Below, piece after piece: positions 43,564 through 52,848 of a stretch of 64,000 bases of DNA. The notes under the pieces were generated by a model, which was not told the origin of the DNA, made no database searches, and worked only from the letters and a program-made list of their open reading frames with translations. Positions within the stretch are counted from its first letter, which is position 1. The number at the start of each line of letters is the position of its first letter. The translations under genes and the position numbers were made by a program. The DNA is taken from assembly GCA_024743435.1 (NCBI GenBank), contig JANSWO010000013.1:1-64000 (forward strand), in the 5' to 3' direction. Origin of the DNA: Pseudomonadaceae bacterium (lineage in GTDB: Bacteria; Pseudomonadota; Gammaproteobacteria; Pseudomonadales; Azotimanducaceae).

Positions 43564-46500
43564 ATGTTCCATCGTTTCGCGCCGTTAGTGGCGTGCGCAT
43601 CCATTGGTTTGGCGGCATTCGCTGCGCAAACCGTCACAGCCCAGCCGGCAGCGCCTACGGTCGCGCCCGAACTGGCTCATTCAGCGGCTCTTGCAGCCAA
43701 ACACAACTCTCGCGTCTACATCGTCCAGCTTGGGGCTGATCCCCTGGTTGCCTATGACGGCGGTATCTCCGGACTCGCGGCGACCAAGCCGGCGACCGGA
43801 GCGAAGCTGGATATGGCCAGCGCTGACGTGCAGGCGTACCAGAGCTTTCTGCTTGAAGAACAAGACAGCATGCTGGCCTCCGTTGGCGGTGGTAAAAAGC
43901 TCTACAACTACACGAACGCATTCAATGGTTTCGCGGCTCGGATGACCGAGGCGCAAGCGAACCAGCTCAGTGCCATGGATGGTGTGCGTCGAGTCTTTCC
44001 CGATGAGATTCGGCAGATGCAGACCGACAATACGCCGAAGTATCTGCGCCTTCGTGGCGGCAATGGTGCCTGGTCCTATGGCGCTACCGGTGAGGACGTG
44101 ATCGTCGGCATCATCGACTCTGGAATCTGGCCTGAGCATCCGAGCTTTGCGGATGTGCCTACGCCGATGTATGGCGATAAAGGCCCTCTCACCGAATACG
44201 GTCCGCCGCCAGCCGGCTGGAGCGGTGATGCCTGTGAGTTCGGTAACAGCAACTACAACGCGAACGATGCTGAATTTGCGTGTAACAACAAATTGCTTGG
44301 CGCGCGCTTCTACTTTGCCGGATTTGGTGAGGCGGGCCTGTTGCCGGAAGAGTTTTTGTCTGCACGGGATCAGGACGGCCATGGTAGCCACGTCGGTGCA
44401 ACTGCCGCGGGTAACTGGGGCGTCGATGCCAGCATCGAAGGCGAAGATCTTGGCCGCGTCAGTGGCATAGCGCCGCGTGCTCGAGTTGCGGCTTACAAAA
44501 TCTGCTGGAACGGCAGTTTCCCTCCCGAAGGCTTCAGCGGCGGTTGTGCATCTTCAGATGCGATGGCCGCGATTGATCAGGCGGTCGCGGACGGCGTTGA
44601 TGTGATCAACTATTCCATCGGTGGCCCGTCAACGACCTTTGGTGGCGCCGACGACATAGCCTTCCTGTTTGCTGCGGACGCTGGCGTGTTTGTCGCGGCT
44701 GCCCAGGGCAACTCGGGGCCAGACGCTGACACCACAGGCACACCAGCCGGTGTCCCTTGGCTCACCTCTGTTGGCGCAACGGCTGACAATCAGGTATTCA
44801 ACAATGGTCTGGATGTCGTGTCCTCCGATGCGTCTGCAACCGGCCTGTACGAAGGTGTTGAAGCCGCCATCTCGCTGCCTCTGACGGAGTCGGGCGCGGT
44901 GACTGCTGATCTCATCGCTGCCGATGATGGTGTTGGTGACGGTACCGATGCCTGTGAAGCGTTGGCGAATGCAGACGAGATCGCCGGCAATGTCGCACTG
45001 ATTCAGCGCGGTGGTTGCGCCTTTACGGACAAGTTCCTAAACGCTCAGGCAGCGGGTGCGAGCGCGGTTGTGGTTTACAACAATGCCGGCTCACCGTTCA
45101 CGATGGGTGGTGATGGTACGGGCATCGAGATTCCCGGCCTCATGATATCCCAGGCCGACGGTGGTGCGATCGTGGCGGCGCTGGACTCAGGCGCAGACAC
45201 GTCTGCAACGCTCAGCGAAGATCTGCAGTTCTCTAAAGACAACACGGTCGCTGTGTTTTCCTCGCGCGGCGCGAACCTCGGTGAGCCTGACATCATCAAG
45301 CCGGACGTTTCGGCGCCTGGTGTTGCCATCCTTGCAGCGACAACGCCGTTCCCGAACGATGGCCAGCTTCCTGGCCAGCTGTTCCAGAACATCAGCGGTA
45401 CGTCGATGGCCAGCCCTCACATCGCTGGTGTAGGCGCGATTCTTGCTCAGGCCTATCCTGATTGGAGCCCTGCAATGATCCGTTCAGCCATCATGACCAG
45501 TGCTGCAAATGGCGGCCTGAAAGAGAGCTTTGGCGATGAGTTGGCTGATCCGTTCGACGTTGGTGCAGGCGTTGTGCGCGCCGACCGAGCGTTCGAACCT
45601 GGCCTGGTTTACGACGCCGATCTCTTCGACTACGTGCGCTACACCTGTGGCAGCCAGAATCAGGCTCCGGTCTTCAGCCCTGGAACCTGTGCGTTCTTTG
45701 GCGGGATCGACGCCAGCAACCTGAACCTGCCCAGCATCGGCATCGCCGAACTGGTGGGTAGCGAAACCATCGTACGAACGGTAACCAGTGTGCTGACTGC
45801 GCCGGAAGGCCTGGGTGATGGCACCTGGCCGTTCAGTGTTCGAGTTACGCCTCCGGCAGGGGTGAAGGTTGACGTCTCACCAACTCGTCTGGCGCTTGCT
45901 GCAGGTGAATCTGCCAGCTACACCGTGACGATGACGGTTCGCAACAACGCAACCTACGATGAGTGGTCTTTCGGTAACCTGGAATGGCGTACTCGCTCAC
46001 CACAAACCGGTGCTCTGATTCGGGTTCGTAGCCCGATTGCGGCCAAGCCTTCCCGGCTGTCTGCACCCGATGGCATCAGCGTTGCGGACGCAGCCACCGA
46101 TGGCAGTACAGCCTTCGATGTGTTCGTTGGCTACAACGGTGAATTGAGTGCGGAAGTTCTGGGCCTGACACCGGCCGAGGTGATCCCTGGCGCGGTCGCA
46201 ACTGGCGGCAATAGCCTTCAGTTCGTCTTTGTCCCACCGGGCACGCGCATTGCGGAGTTTTCGCTCTTCGACGAAAGCGTCGGTGACGGTAGCGGGTTCG
46301 ATGACCTGGATCTTCAGATTCAGGGCCCGGATACGGCGGGCTTCCCGTTTGTTGCGATCTCAGGCAACGCAGCGTCCAACGAGACCGTGACGCTTGTAGA
46401 CCCTGAGCCGGGCTTCTACGCGGCGTTCATCCTGCACTTCGCAACGGCTGCGGACGTAACCAACTACGAGCTCAATGCCTGGTCCGTGGTTGCTGACGAT

Positions 46501-46671
46501 GGCAACGCAACGGTCACAGTCGCTAACTCGGTTAGTACAGGCACGACGGAGTCGGTGTCTGTCGACTGGTCTGCTCTGGAAGCGGGCACGCGATATCGCG
46601 GTGCCGTTGTCTTCTCCTCGGATTCCGAAGAGATCGACATCACATCGCTTGCGGTCGATACCGCAGACTGA
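43564..46671 (+). CDS. Secreted subtilisin-like serine protease with PA domain (S8 family)
   Basis: A 1035-aa secreted protease. Order: signal peptide (ACASIGLAAFAAQTVTAQ), inhibitor-I9 propeptide (about 48-150, with NAFNGFAARMTEAQANQL), S8 catalytic domain with Asp185 (GIIDSGIWPEH), His273 (DGHGSHV) and Ser614 (SGTSMASPH), a PA insert before the Ser (IQRGGCAFTDKFLNAQ, AVVVYNN), and a C-terminal fibronectin-like and bPPC-type beta region (LDLQIQGPD). The PA insert is of the plant-subtilase/C5a-peptidase type. The propeptide is autocleaved. It is followed by a strong terminator. The role is nutrient scavenging from protein, inferred. Confidence 0.94.
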   Translation: MFHRFAPLVACASIGLAAFAAQTVTAQPAAPTVAPELAHSAALAAKHNSRVYIVQLGADPLVAYDGGISGLAATKPATGAKLDMASADVQAYQSFLLEEQDSMLASVGGGKKLYNYTNAFNGFAARMTEAQANQLSAMDGVRRVFPDEIRQMQTDNTPKYLRLRGGNGAWSYGATGEDVIVGIIDSGIWPEHPSFADVPTPMYGDKGPLTEYGPPPAGWSGDACEFGNSNYNANDAEFACNNKLLGARFYFAGFGEAGLLPEEFLSARDQDGHGSHVGATAAGNWGVDASIEGEDLGRVSGIAPRARVAAYKICWNGSFPPEGFSGGCASSDAMAAIDQAVADGVDVINYSIGGPSTTFGGADDIAFLFAADAGVFVAAAQGNSGPDADTTGTPAGVPWLTSVGATADNQVFNNGLDVVSSDASATGLYEGVEAAISLPLTESGAVTADLIAADDGVGDGTDACEALANADEIAGNVALIQRGGCAFTDKFLNAQAAGASAVVVYNNAGSPFTMGGDGTGIEIPGLMISQADGGAIVAALDSGADTSATLSEDLQFSKDNTVAVFSSRGANLGEPDIIKPDVSAPGVAILAATTPFPNDGQLPGQLFQNISGTSMASPHIAGVGAILAQAYPDWSPAMIRSAIMTSAANGGLKESFGDELADPFDVGAGVVRADRAFEPGLVYDADLFDYVRYTCGSQNQAPVFSPGTCAFFGGIDASNLNLPSIGIAELVGSETIVRTVTSVLTAPEGLGDGTWPFSVRVTPPAGVKVDVSPTRLALAAGESASYTVTMTVRNNATYDEWSFGNLEWRTRSPQTGALIRVRSPIAAKPSRLSAPDGISVADAATDGSTAFDVFVGYNGELSAEVLGLTPAEVIPGAVATGGNSLQFVFVPPGTRIAEFSLFDESVGDGSGFDDLDLQIQGPDTAGFPFVAISGNAASNETVTLVDPEPGFYAAFILHFATAADVTNYELNAWSVVADDGNATVTVANSVSTGTTESVSVDWSALEAGTRYRGAVVFSSDSEEIDITSLAVDTAD

Positions 46672-46710
46672 GCGCTGATTCGGCCGGCGCTCGCGCCGGC
46701 CACTCAGCTC

Positions 46711-46739
46711 AAAAAAAGGCCGCATCTGCGGCCTTTTTT
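46711..46739 (+). terminator. Strong bidirectional Rho-independent terminator
   Basis: AAAAAAAGGCCGC-ATCT-GCGGCC followed by TTTTTT: a 6-bp GC stem extended by A-T pairs, closed by a tetraloop. A second GC hairpin (GGCCGGCGC/GCGCCGGCC, 46682-46701) sits just before it. It ends the subtilase message. Confidence 0.93.
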
Positions 46740-46744
46740 CGACG

Positions 46745-46836
46745 ACCCAGAAACCCCGGAAAAGCGCAGTGCCTTACATTCGTCATCACGTGCTAAGAAT
46801 CCTGGAAAAGCGCGGTGTCTTACCTCCGTCATCACG
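46745..46836. repeat. Two degenerate 46-bp repeats (partial BIME units)
   Basis: Two related units, each ending CGTCATCACG (46781-46790 and 46827-46836), sharing GGAAAAGCGC and TTAC. The second runs into the full 146-bp units. They are truncated copies of the same family. Confidence 0.7.
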
Positions 46837-47130
46837 AGAAGCCCGATGCGCAGCATCGTGCGACGCGGTGATCTGCTGACCCATTGAGATCGCCGCGCTC
46901 GGCCTCCGGCCTCACTCGCGACGACGGTAGGGAAGGACTGCACGGCTATTCGAACAATCCCTGCTTTACCTTCGTCATCACGAGAAGCCTGATGCGCAGC
47001 ATCGTGCGACGTGGTGATCCTCTGACCCATAGAGATCGCCGCGCTCGGCCTCCGGCCTCACTCGCGACGACGGTAGGGAAGGACTGCACGGCTATTCGAA
47101 CAATACCTGCTTTACCTTCGTCATCAGAGG
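46821..47130. repeat. Tandem 146-bp BIME-like repeat, two full copies and a partial third
   Basis: Copies start at 46821, 46967 and 47113, an exact period of 146 bp, with about 5 differences between copies 1 and 2. Each unit holds a CGAGAAGC-hairpin-GCGACG half and a GAGATCGCCGCG-hairpin-CTCACTCGCG half, the same plan as the single element at 128-239. Non-coding; the frames here are not genes. It fills the whole space between the subtilase terminator and the lipoprotein gene end. Confidence 0.92.
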
Positions 47131-47137
47131 AGCTCGC

Positions 47138-47581
47138 TTACCTATCCATCTCCCAGCCACCCTGTCCTTGCGGGCGAGCGCAGTAGAACGGCGCTTGACC
47201 TTCTCGGCCATGGTAATGATAGAGACGCCCGTCGACTTCGAGCACAACCTGGTAGCCGGGTACGAGCGCCATCGTGTAACTACGACCAGGCCTGGGGCAG
47301 CCGATGGCGCCGTTTGGCCAGACCACGCGAGCAAACGCTTTCTTGGAGATTGCAGCCGCATCGTCGCCCAGACGAGCCTCGAGCTGGCGGCGTGCGGCGG
47401 CAATCATAGCGGCTTCGGTGTTGTCGATGGCGGTCGCGCTCGCCGTCGTTGCCGCATGGCTCCCGGTGGCGGGCTGATCGCTGCCAGATGCCTCGGTACT
47501 GCTGCTGCACGCCGCTAACAATACCGTCAGCAGGCTGACCGACAGCAATGCTGCGCCCATCTTGATCTTGCTTCGTTCCAT
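47138..47581 (-). CDS. Small lipoprotein of unknown function
   Basis: 147 aa. A lipobox LLAAC (Cys about residue 24) ends the signal peptide, after which comes an Ala/Ser/Thr spacer and a domain with KKAFARVVWPNGAIGCPRPG, MALVPGYQVVLEVDGRLYHYHG and CARP near the end, so two Cys may bond. This VVWP...GCP...YTMALVPG pattern recurs in uncharacterised bacterial lipoproteins. The start is ATG 47581; an upstream in-frame ATG at 47596 is close to the neighbouring gene. It lies downstream of the kinase gene. Confidence 0.78.
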   Translation of the reverse strand: MERSKIKMGAALLSVSLLTVLLAACSSSTEASGSDQPATGSHAATTASATAIDNTEAAMIAAARRQLEARLGDDAAAISKKAFARVVWPNGAIGCPRPGRSYTMALVPGYQVVLEVDGRLYHYHGREGQAPFYCARPQGQGGWEMDR

Positions 47582-47613
47582 GGGTTCTACCTCCAATAAC
47601 GACGTGCTCGCCG

Positions 47614-48666
47614 TTATAGGCTCCGGAGCAATTCGATTGCTCGCTCGGAGCGTAGCCGTGCCGCCTCTTTGTATTCGAGTGCTTTCGCTGAACTTGCGTT
47701 GCCATCGAGCCCGCGTTTATAGACACCCTGAATAATCGCTGCGGACCGGAACATGTTGTAGATGAGATAGAATTTCCAGTTATCGATACCGTTCAGGCCA
47801 GCGTGTAGACAGTACTCCTCGACGAACGCTTCCTCCGATGGGATACCCAACTCATCAAGGTCTGCACCCGCAAGCCCGACCTCATCGTAGGAGTCGCCGT
47901 GATAGTCCTGGGCAATGTAGCCCAGGTCAGCAAGGCCATCGCCAAGGGTAGAGAGCTCCCAATCCAGGACCGCAACGATGCGTGGCTCAGTTGGGTGAAT
48001 CAGGGTGTTACCCAAGCGATAGTCACCATGGACAATGACGGGCTCACTGTCTGCCGGCAGGTTCTCGGGCAACCAGGCCATGAGTTCATCCATCGCATCG
48101 ATCTGTTCGGTTTTTGACGCGACGTACTGTTTGCTCCAACGATTTACCTGGCGACCAAAATAATTGCCTGGCCGGCCAAATTCTTTTAGCCCAACCTCGG
48201 TTGGATTGACGTTGTGCAGTGTCGCGAGCACCCGAGCCAGATCCAGATAGATCGCCTTGCGTTCTGATGGGCTCAAACTGGGGAGCCTGGGTTCGGTCAG
48301 CAGCCGGCCATCGATCCATTCCATGATGTAGAACTTGGTGCCGATTACGCTTGTGTCTTCGCACAGCGCATACATCGTCGGCACGGGCACATCGGTACTG
48401 GCGAGTGCGTGCATAACGCGATACTCGCGATCGACCTGATGCGCGGAGGGCAGCAGTTCGCCAGGCGGCTGCTTGCGCAACACGTACTTGCGCTCGCCAT
48501 CGTCGAGAAGAAATGTCGGGTTGCTCTGGCCGCCCTCGAACTGGCGTACGTCGAGGTTCCCCGTGAATCCGCGAACGTTGTCGTTCATGAAAGCTGACAG
48601 TGCTGCCTTGTCGAATTCATGTCCCGAACGAATGTCTGTCAGTTCTACGTCGCTGCTCATGCTCAT
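47614..48666 (-). CDS. APH-type phosphotransferase (ACAD10/11-like)
   Basis: A 350-aa kinase-fold enzyme. Lys-containing strand KYVLRKQPPGELLPSAH, the Brenner loop VHGDYRLGN (Asp about 213, Asn about 218) and VLDWELSTLGDGLADLGY (metal Asp) are intact. This is the ACAD10/ACAD11 N-terminal family, thought to phosphorylate 4-hydroxyacyl-CoA or similar hydroxy fatty acids on the way to beta-oxidation. Neighbouring enoyl-CoA hydratase and LLM genes support a fatty acid role (inference). The start is one of three close Met codons (48666-48654). Confidence 0.88.
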   Translation of the reverse strand: MSMSSDVELTDIRSGHEFDKAALSAFMNDNVRGFTGNLDVRQFEGGQSNPTFLLDDGERKYVLRKQPPGELLPSAHQVDREYRVMHALASTDVPVPTMYALCEDTSVIGTKFYIMEWIDGRLLTEPRLPSLSPSERKAIYLDLARVLATLHNVNPTEVGLKEFGRPGNYFGRQVNRWSKQYVASKTEQIDAMDELMAWLPENLPADSEPVIVHGDYRLGNTLIHPTEPRIVAVLDWELSTLGDGLADLGYIAQDYHGDSYDEVGLAGADLDELGIPSEEAFVEEYCLHAGLNGIDNWKFYLIYNMFRSAAIIQGVYKRGLDGNASSAKALEYKEAARLRSERAIELLRSL

Positions 48667-48667
48667 C

Positions 48668-48695
48668 CTGTGTTCAATAGTCTGTGTTCAATAGT
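48668..48695. repeat. 14-bp tandem duplication upstream of the kinase
   Basis: CTGTGTTCAATAGT occurs twice in perfect tandem immediately before the start of the minus-strand kinase gene, so it falls in its leader or promoter region. Slippage is likely. Confidence 0.9.
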
Positions 48696-48966
48696 TAAGT
48701 GCGCCCGATGCTCCGCACAGAATGGCGGCCTCGAAATGAGTTGGGGCACGTTGTGGAAAATTGCTCGTGCAGACTATGCAATTGTTGTGCGGGCCTGCAA
48801 CGGTTTCCTGCTGAACTGCGGGGATTGCGGCGGCTGCGCGCTTGCGTGCTGCGCATCTGCCGTGCCACGCTTGCCACTGAACTTTTTCCGTCATTTCCGG
48901 CTCCCGGCCCAGCCTTTCTGTGCCGATCGGCTGTGGCGATCATGAACCGATATGAGGGAGACAATC
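48696..48966. other. Divergent gap with no clear gene
   Basis: 271 bp between two divergent genes. A plus-strand frame from ATG 48736 gives a Cys-rich product (NCGDCGGCALACC) but it lacks a ribosome site and homology I can name. GAGGGAGAC near 48954 serves the next gene. Confidence 0.4.
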
Positions 48967-49965
48967 ATGGCTTTGGACAAGCGAGTAGCGATCACGCTGC
49001 CGGCAGGACCGCGGCTGACTGACACGATCAGCCGTTTGCAGTGGGCGGAAGAGGTTGGCTATACCGACGCCTGGTTTAGTGACGCAGGGGCTCCGGATAC
49101 GCTGACCCAAATCGCAGCCGTTGCACACCACACCTCGAGCATCCGGTTTGGCGTTGCAGTAACACCGGTCTACACGCGCACGCCCGCCGTTATCGCTGCC
49201 TCTCTGAATGTAATCGGGCAATTGCTGCCGGGCCGCTTCGTGATGGGAATGGGTTCGTCCAGCCAGACCATCATGGGGAACTGGAACGGCATAGCGCTCG
49301 ACAAGCCCGTAACCCGCGTCAAGGAAACCGCGATCATGGTGCGCTCCATGCTGAAGGGCGAGAAATCGGATTTTCAGCTTGAGACTATGTCCAGCCGCGG
49401 CTATCGACAAGCGCCGCTAGAGAACCCACCGCCCCTGTATCTGGCGGCGCTCCGTTCGAAGATGATTGAAGCGGCAGCCGAAGTTGGCGATGGCGTTATC
49501 TTCAATCTTTGGCCCAAGGGTGCTCTCAGCAAAATGATGGAGCACGTCAAGATTGGTGCCGAGAAAGCAGGCAAGGATTGGCAGGACATCGAGATCGTTA
49601 ACCGCGCGATGGTGCTTGTGACAGACGACAAGGAAGACGGTCGCAATCGGTTCAGGGCGAATTTCGCGCCGTACTACGCAACGCCTGTCTACAACAAATT
49701 CCTGGCCTGGGCCGGCTATGAAGATGCGGCTGCAACCATCAGAGAAGGCTGGGCTGCGAAGGATCGTGCTCGCACGGGTGGCGCGCTCACCGATGCCATG
49801 ATCGACGAGATTGCCATCATTGGCAGTGCTGACGAAGTGCGTGATCGTATTCGTGAAGATGCCGATGGGGGCGTGCACACATCGATCATCGCGCCGCTCG
49901 CGATGAGCGCAGATGATCTGGATAGGACGTTTGATGCGTTCAAGCCGGACAACTTCTCTTTCTAG
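48967..49965 (+). CDS. LLM-class oxidoreductase (flavin/F420-type)
   Basis: A 332-aa luciferase-like TIM-barrel enzyme that uses reduced FMN or F420. The first strand-helix (RVAITLPAGPRLTDTISRLQWAEEVGYTDAWFSD), SIRFGVAVTPVYTRTPAVIA and GRFVMGMGSSSQTIMGNWN are family blocks. The start is ATG 48967, with GGGAGA 8 bases upstream; a short in-frame extension is ignored. It is the first of four LLM genes within 7 kb. Cofactor cannot be assigned from sequence alone. Confidence 0.87.
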   Translation: MALDKRVAITLPAGPRLTDTISRLQWAEEVGYTDAWFSDAGAPDTLTQIAAVAHHTSSIRFGVAVTPVYTRTPAVIAASLNVIGQLLPGRFVMGMGSSSQTIMGNWNGIALDKPVTRVKETAIMVRSMLKGEKSDFQLETMSSRGYRQAPLENPPPLYLAALRSKMIEAAAEVGDGVIFNLWPKGALSKMMEHVKIGAEKAGKDWQDIEIVNRAMVLVTDDKEDGRNRFRANFAPYYATPVYNKFLAWAGYEDAAATIREGWAAKDRARTGGALTDAMIDEIAIIGSADEVRDRIREDADGGVHTSIIAPLAMSADDLDRTFDAFKPDNFSF

Positions 49966-50064
49966 ATCACGCGTGCGCCGCGGGGATGATGAGGTGCGTT
50001 GAGGGAATTGCCGGTTTGCTCGCCTGTTTCCCGGAAACCGGTTTGGAGCGTTAAGGAGAAACAC

Positions 50065-50889
50065 GTGGATTACGAATTCATTATTGTCGATCGACCGGCA
50101 CCGCTTGTTCAGCGAATCACGTTGAATCGACCGGACAAGCGCAACCCACTGTCGAACGCGCTTCGTAGTGAACTGTTTGATGCGTTGGATCGAGGTGATC
50201 GCGACGATGAGATTCGCGTTTCGATTCTGCGCGGGGCAGGGGAGTGCTTCTCGGCGGGCTACGATCTGAAGTCGAATGTCAGCGTTGATCAGCCGTATTA
50301 CACGCCTGGAGGATTGGGTAACTGGCCCCGACACGTGGTGGATGGCTTCTTTCGCATGTGGGATCTGGCCAAGCCCGTGATCGCTCAGGTTCACGGTTAT
50401 TGTCTGGCGGGTGGCACGGAGCTGGCGACGGCCTGTGATTTGGTTTACGTCGCCAGTGACGCAAAGATCGGCTACCCGGTTGTGCGTGTCATCTCGCCGC
50501 CCGATAACCAATTCTACCCCTGGATCGTGGGCATGCGCCGGGCTATGGAGCTGATGCTGACGGGTGATCACATGAGTGGCGAGGAAGCGGCTGAGTGTGG
50601 TTTCGCGAACCGGGCGTTTGCAGCCGAGTCTCTTGATGATGAAGTTCTGGCGGTTGCGCAGAAGGTCGCGCGCGTACCGACGGATCTTCAGCAGATCAAC
50701 AAGCGCGCGGTACATCGGCAGATGGACGCCATGGGTGTTCGTTCTGCACTGCGTGCAGGGACTGAGATGCAGACACTGGCAACGTTTACCAAGACTGCGC
50801 AGAATCACTTCGCCGATATGCGTGAGGGTCTGACGCAAGCCCTCTCAAAACGGGATGCTGAGTTTGGCGACTATCGAGAATCCGACTGA
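50065..50889 (+). CDS. Enoyl-CoA hydratase/isomerase family protein
   Basis: A 274-aa crotonase-fold enzyme acting on acyl-CoA. The oxyanion-hole strands are ILRGAGECFSAGYDLK and HGYCLAGGTELATACD. The first catalytic Glu, expected just after the second loop (as in GxxxGGGxEL), is at the GGTELA position (Glu). The start is GTG 50065, with AAGGAG upstream. It could be a hydratase, isomerase or lyase. Co-directional with the LLM genes on either side, likely one oxidative catabolism set. Confidence 0.88.
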   Translation: MDYEFIIVDRPAPLVQRITLNRPDKRNPLSNALRSELFDALDRGDRDDEIRVSILRGAGECFSAGYDLKSNVSVDQPYYTPGGLGNWPRHVVDGFFRMWDLAKPVIAQVHGYCLAGGTELATACDLVYVASDAKIGYPVVRVISPPDNQFYPWIVGMRRAMELMLTGDHMSGEEAAECGFANRAFAAESLDDEVLAVAQKVARVPTDLQQINKRAVHRQMDAMGVRSALRAGTEMQTLATFTKTAQNHFADMREGLTQALSKRDAEFGDYRESD

Positions 50890-51026
50890 GCGATGGTGCC
50901 ACTGTCACCGACCGTTATTATGGCAATTTGTCGTGATGTGTCTGTTCAGCGGACAAGTGACTCGATATACAATTCAGCCCACCGTGATTGCCATGGAATG
51001 GTGACAAGAGGTTTGAAGATTTGAAA

Positions 51027-51671
51027 ATGTTGTACGTGCTTCGGCACGGCCAGACACAGTGGAATGTGGAAGGTCGGATGCAGGGGCATCTTGATTCGCC
51101 GCTGACGGACGAAGGCCGGCTGCAGGTTCAGCGGCACGGTCAGTTTCTTGCCGACCAGCCGGTGAGCCAGCTCATCCTGTCGCCACTTGGCCGGGCCATC
51201 GAGTCCGCCAACCTGCTGAATTCTCATCTACAGGTGCCCATGCGGCAGGATGAACGACTGGCTGAGAGGGATTGCGGCAGTTGGGGTGGGCTACTGGTGC
51301 GCGATATTGAGAAGCACTTTCCGCGCGCCTGGCAGGATCGTCTCAACGAGCCTTATCTGCATCGGCCACCCGGTGGCGAGAATCACCAGGATCTGCTGGA
51401 TCGTACGTCGCCGCTATTGGAATCACTGTTCGAGCTCGCCGGTGAACATGTGGTATTGATGTCCCATGCCATCGTCTCCCGTGTCGTTCTGATGTATTTC
51501 CTGGGATTGCTGCCCGAGCAGGCTATGGCCGTGCGCCACCCCAACGAGATCTTCTATCGGCTGACGTTCGGCGCGGACTCAGTGTCGGTCGATCACGTTG
51601 TCGATGGTGAGATTGTCGTCCCAGGCTTGCGCCGAGCCCCACCGCCGGCCCCATCCCAAGGTCAAGCCTGA
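51027..51671 (+). CDS. Histidine phosphatase family protein
   Basis: A 214-aa phosphohydrolase of the phosphoglycerate-mutase-like fold. LRHGQTQWN near the start supplies the nucleophilic His, LSPLGRAIESA the second Arg, ERDCGSWGG the acid segment, and MSHAIVSRV the late His. It dephosphorylates sugar phosphates or related metabolites; the substrate is unknown. A TTG at 51021 may be the true start, better spaced from AAGAGG at 51005. Confidence 0.85.
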   Translation: MLYVLRHGQTQWNVEGRMQGHLDSPLTDEGRLQVQRHGQFLADQPVSQLILSPLGRAIESANLLNSHLQVPMRQDERLAERDCGSWGGLLVRDIEKHFPRAWQDRLNEPYLHRPPGGENHQDLLDRTSPLLESLFELAGEHVVLMSHAIVSRVVLMYFLGLLPEQAMAVRHPNEIFYRLTFGADSVSVDHVVDGEIVVPGLRRAPPPAPSQGQA

Positions 51672-51817
51672 ATCAATGCCTGGCTTGCGCTTTGCTTATC
51701 ACGCGCTGTTCACCCCATTCACCCCGTTTGCGGTTAATCTAGACGGCTTAACGCAGCGGTTCGTGGCGCTCTCGCCAGTGCCGCCTGAGTTTCTTAGTGG
51801 TTTTGTGGGGAGCAGAT

Positions 51818-52825
51818 ATGAAAGTTGATGGTGGAATTGGGTTCGACCTGAGCAAAGTGCCAGAGCAGGCGAGCGAACTGGAAGCGATGGGCTACTCGGG
51901 TCTCATGACCGCGGAAACCGGTAATGATCCGTTTTTCCCATTGCTTGTTGCGGCTCAGCACACCAAGAAGGTTGAACTGGCAACATCCATTGCCGTGGCG
52001 TTTGCCCGGACCCCGATGACCCTCGCGAATATCGGCCACGATCTGAACGCTGCCAGTGAAGGCCGGTTCATCCTGGGCCTTGGTTCGCAGATTCGCGCCC
52101 ACATCACCAAGCGCTTCTCCATGCCCTGGTCTTCGCCGGCAGATCGCATGCGTGAATTCATCCTCGCGATGCGGGCGATCTGGGCTAACTGGCATGAGGG
52201 TGTGCCGTTGGAATTCACCGGCAAGTTCTACACGCACACGCTGATGACGCCGATGTTTACCCCCACAAATACCGAGTTCGGCGCGCCGAAAGTGTTCCTG
52301 GCGGCAGTTGGACCGCGGATGACTGAGGTGGCTGGCGAAGTGGCTGATGGCGTCATCGTGCACGCGTTCACCAACGAGAAGTACCTGCGCGAAACGACCT
52401 TGCCGGCGTTGGAGCGAGGATTCGAGAAGGCCGGCAAGAGTCGCTCGGATTTCCAGATTTCCTATCCGGCGTTTGTTGTCACTGGCTCGACAGAAGAAGA
52501 GGTCAAGAAGGCCGATACCCTTACCCGGCGTCAGATCGCTTTTTACGGCTCAACCCCCGCCTACAAACCGGTGCTCGAGGCTGTCGGTGCTGGCGAGCTG
52601 CAGGGTGAGCTCAACACCATGTCCAAGCAGGGGCGTTGGGAAGAGATGGGTACGTTGATCGACGATAGCCTGCTCAACGAGTTCGCCATTGTCGCGGACA
52701 TCGATCAGGTCGCGGAGAAGTTCAATGCTCGTTACGGCGGTTTGGTTGATCGAACCGCCGCAGCCTATGGCACGGTGCCAAAGTCGCAGCAGGAAAAACT
52801 GATCGCGGATCTTACTGCCATCTAG
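51818..52825 (+). CDS. LLM-class oxidoreductase, TIGR03617-like, paralogue A
   Basis: A 335-aa luciferase-like barrel. MKVDGGIGFDLSKVPEQASE, AVAFARTPMTLANIGHDLN, GLGSQIRAHITKRFSMPW and VADGVIVHAFTNEKYLRE match the TIGR03617 group of putative F420-dependent enzymes. The start is ATG 51818, with GGGGAGC upstream. It is highly similar to the next gene, 23 bp downstream: the pair arose by tandem duplication. Confidence 0.9.
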   Translation: MKVDGGIGFDLSKVPEQASELEAMGYSGLMTAETGNDPFFPLLVAAQHTKKVELATSIAVAFARTPMTLANIGHDLNAASEGRFILGLGSQIRAHITKRFSMPWSSPADRMREFILAMRAIWANWHEGVPLEFTGKFYTHTLMTPMFTPTNTEFGAPKVFLAAVGPRMTEVAGEVADGVIVHAFTNEKYLRETTLPALERGFEKAGKSRSDFQISYPAFVVTGSTEEEVKKADTLTRRQIAFYGSTPAYKPVLEAVGAGELQGELNTMSKQGRWEEMGTLIDDSLLNEFAIVADIDQVAEKFNARYGGLVDRTAAAYGTVPKSQQEKLIADLTAI

Positions 52826-52848
52826 ATCGATTCACTGGGGAGAAGAGA

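Noticed and set aside
46740-47130. CRISPR array
   Set aside because: Units of 146 bp in direct tandem with no short repeat/unique spacer alternation and no cas genes.
48736-48945. Cys-rich small protein on the plus strand
   Set aside because: No ribosome site, no recognisable relatives, basic run-on C-terminus; likely chance.
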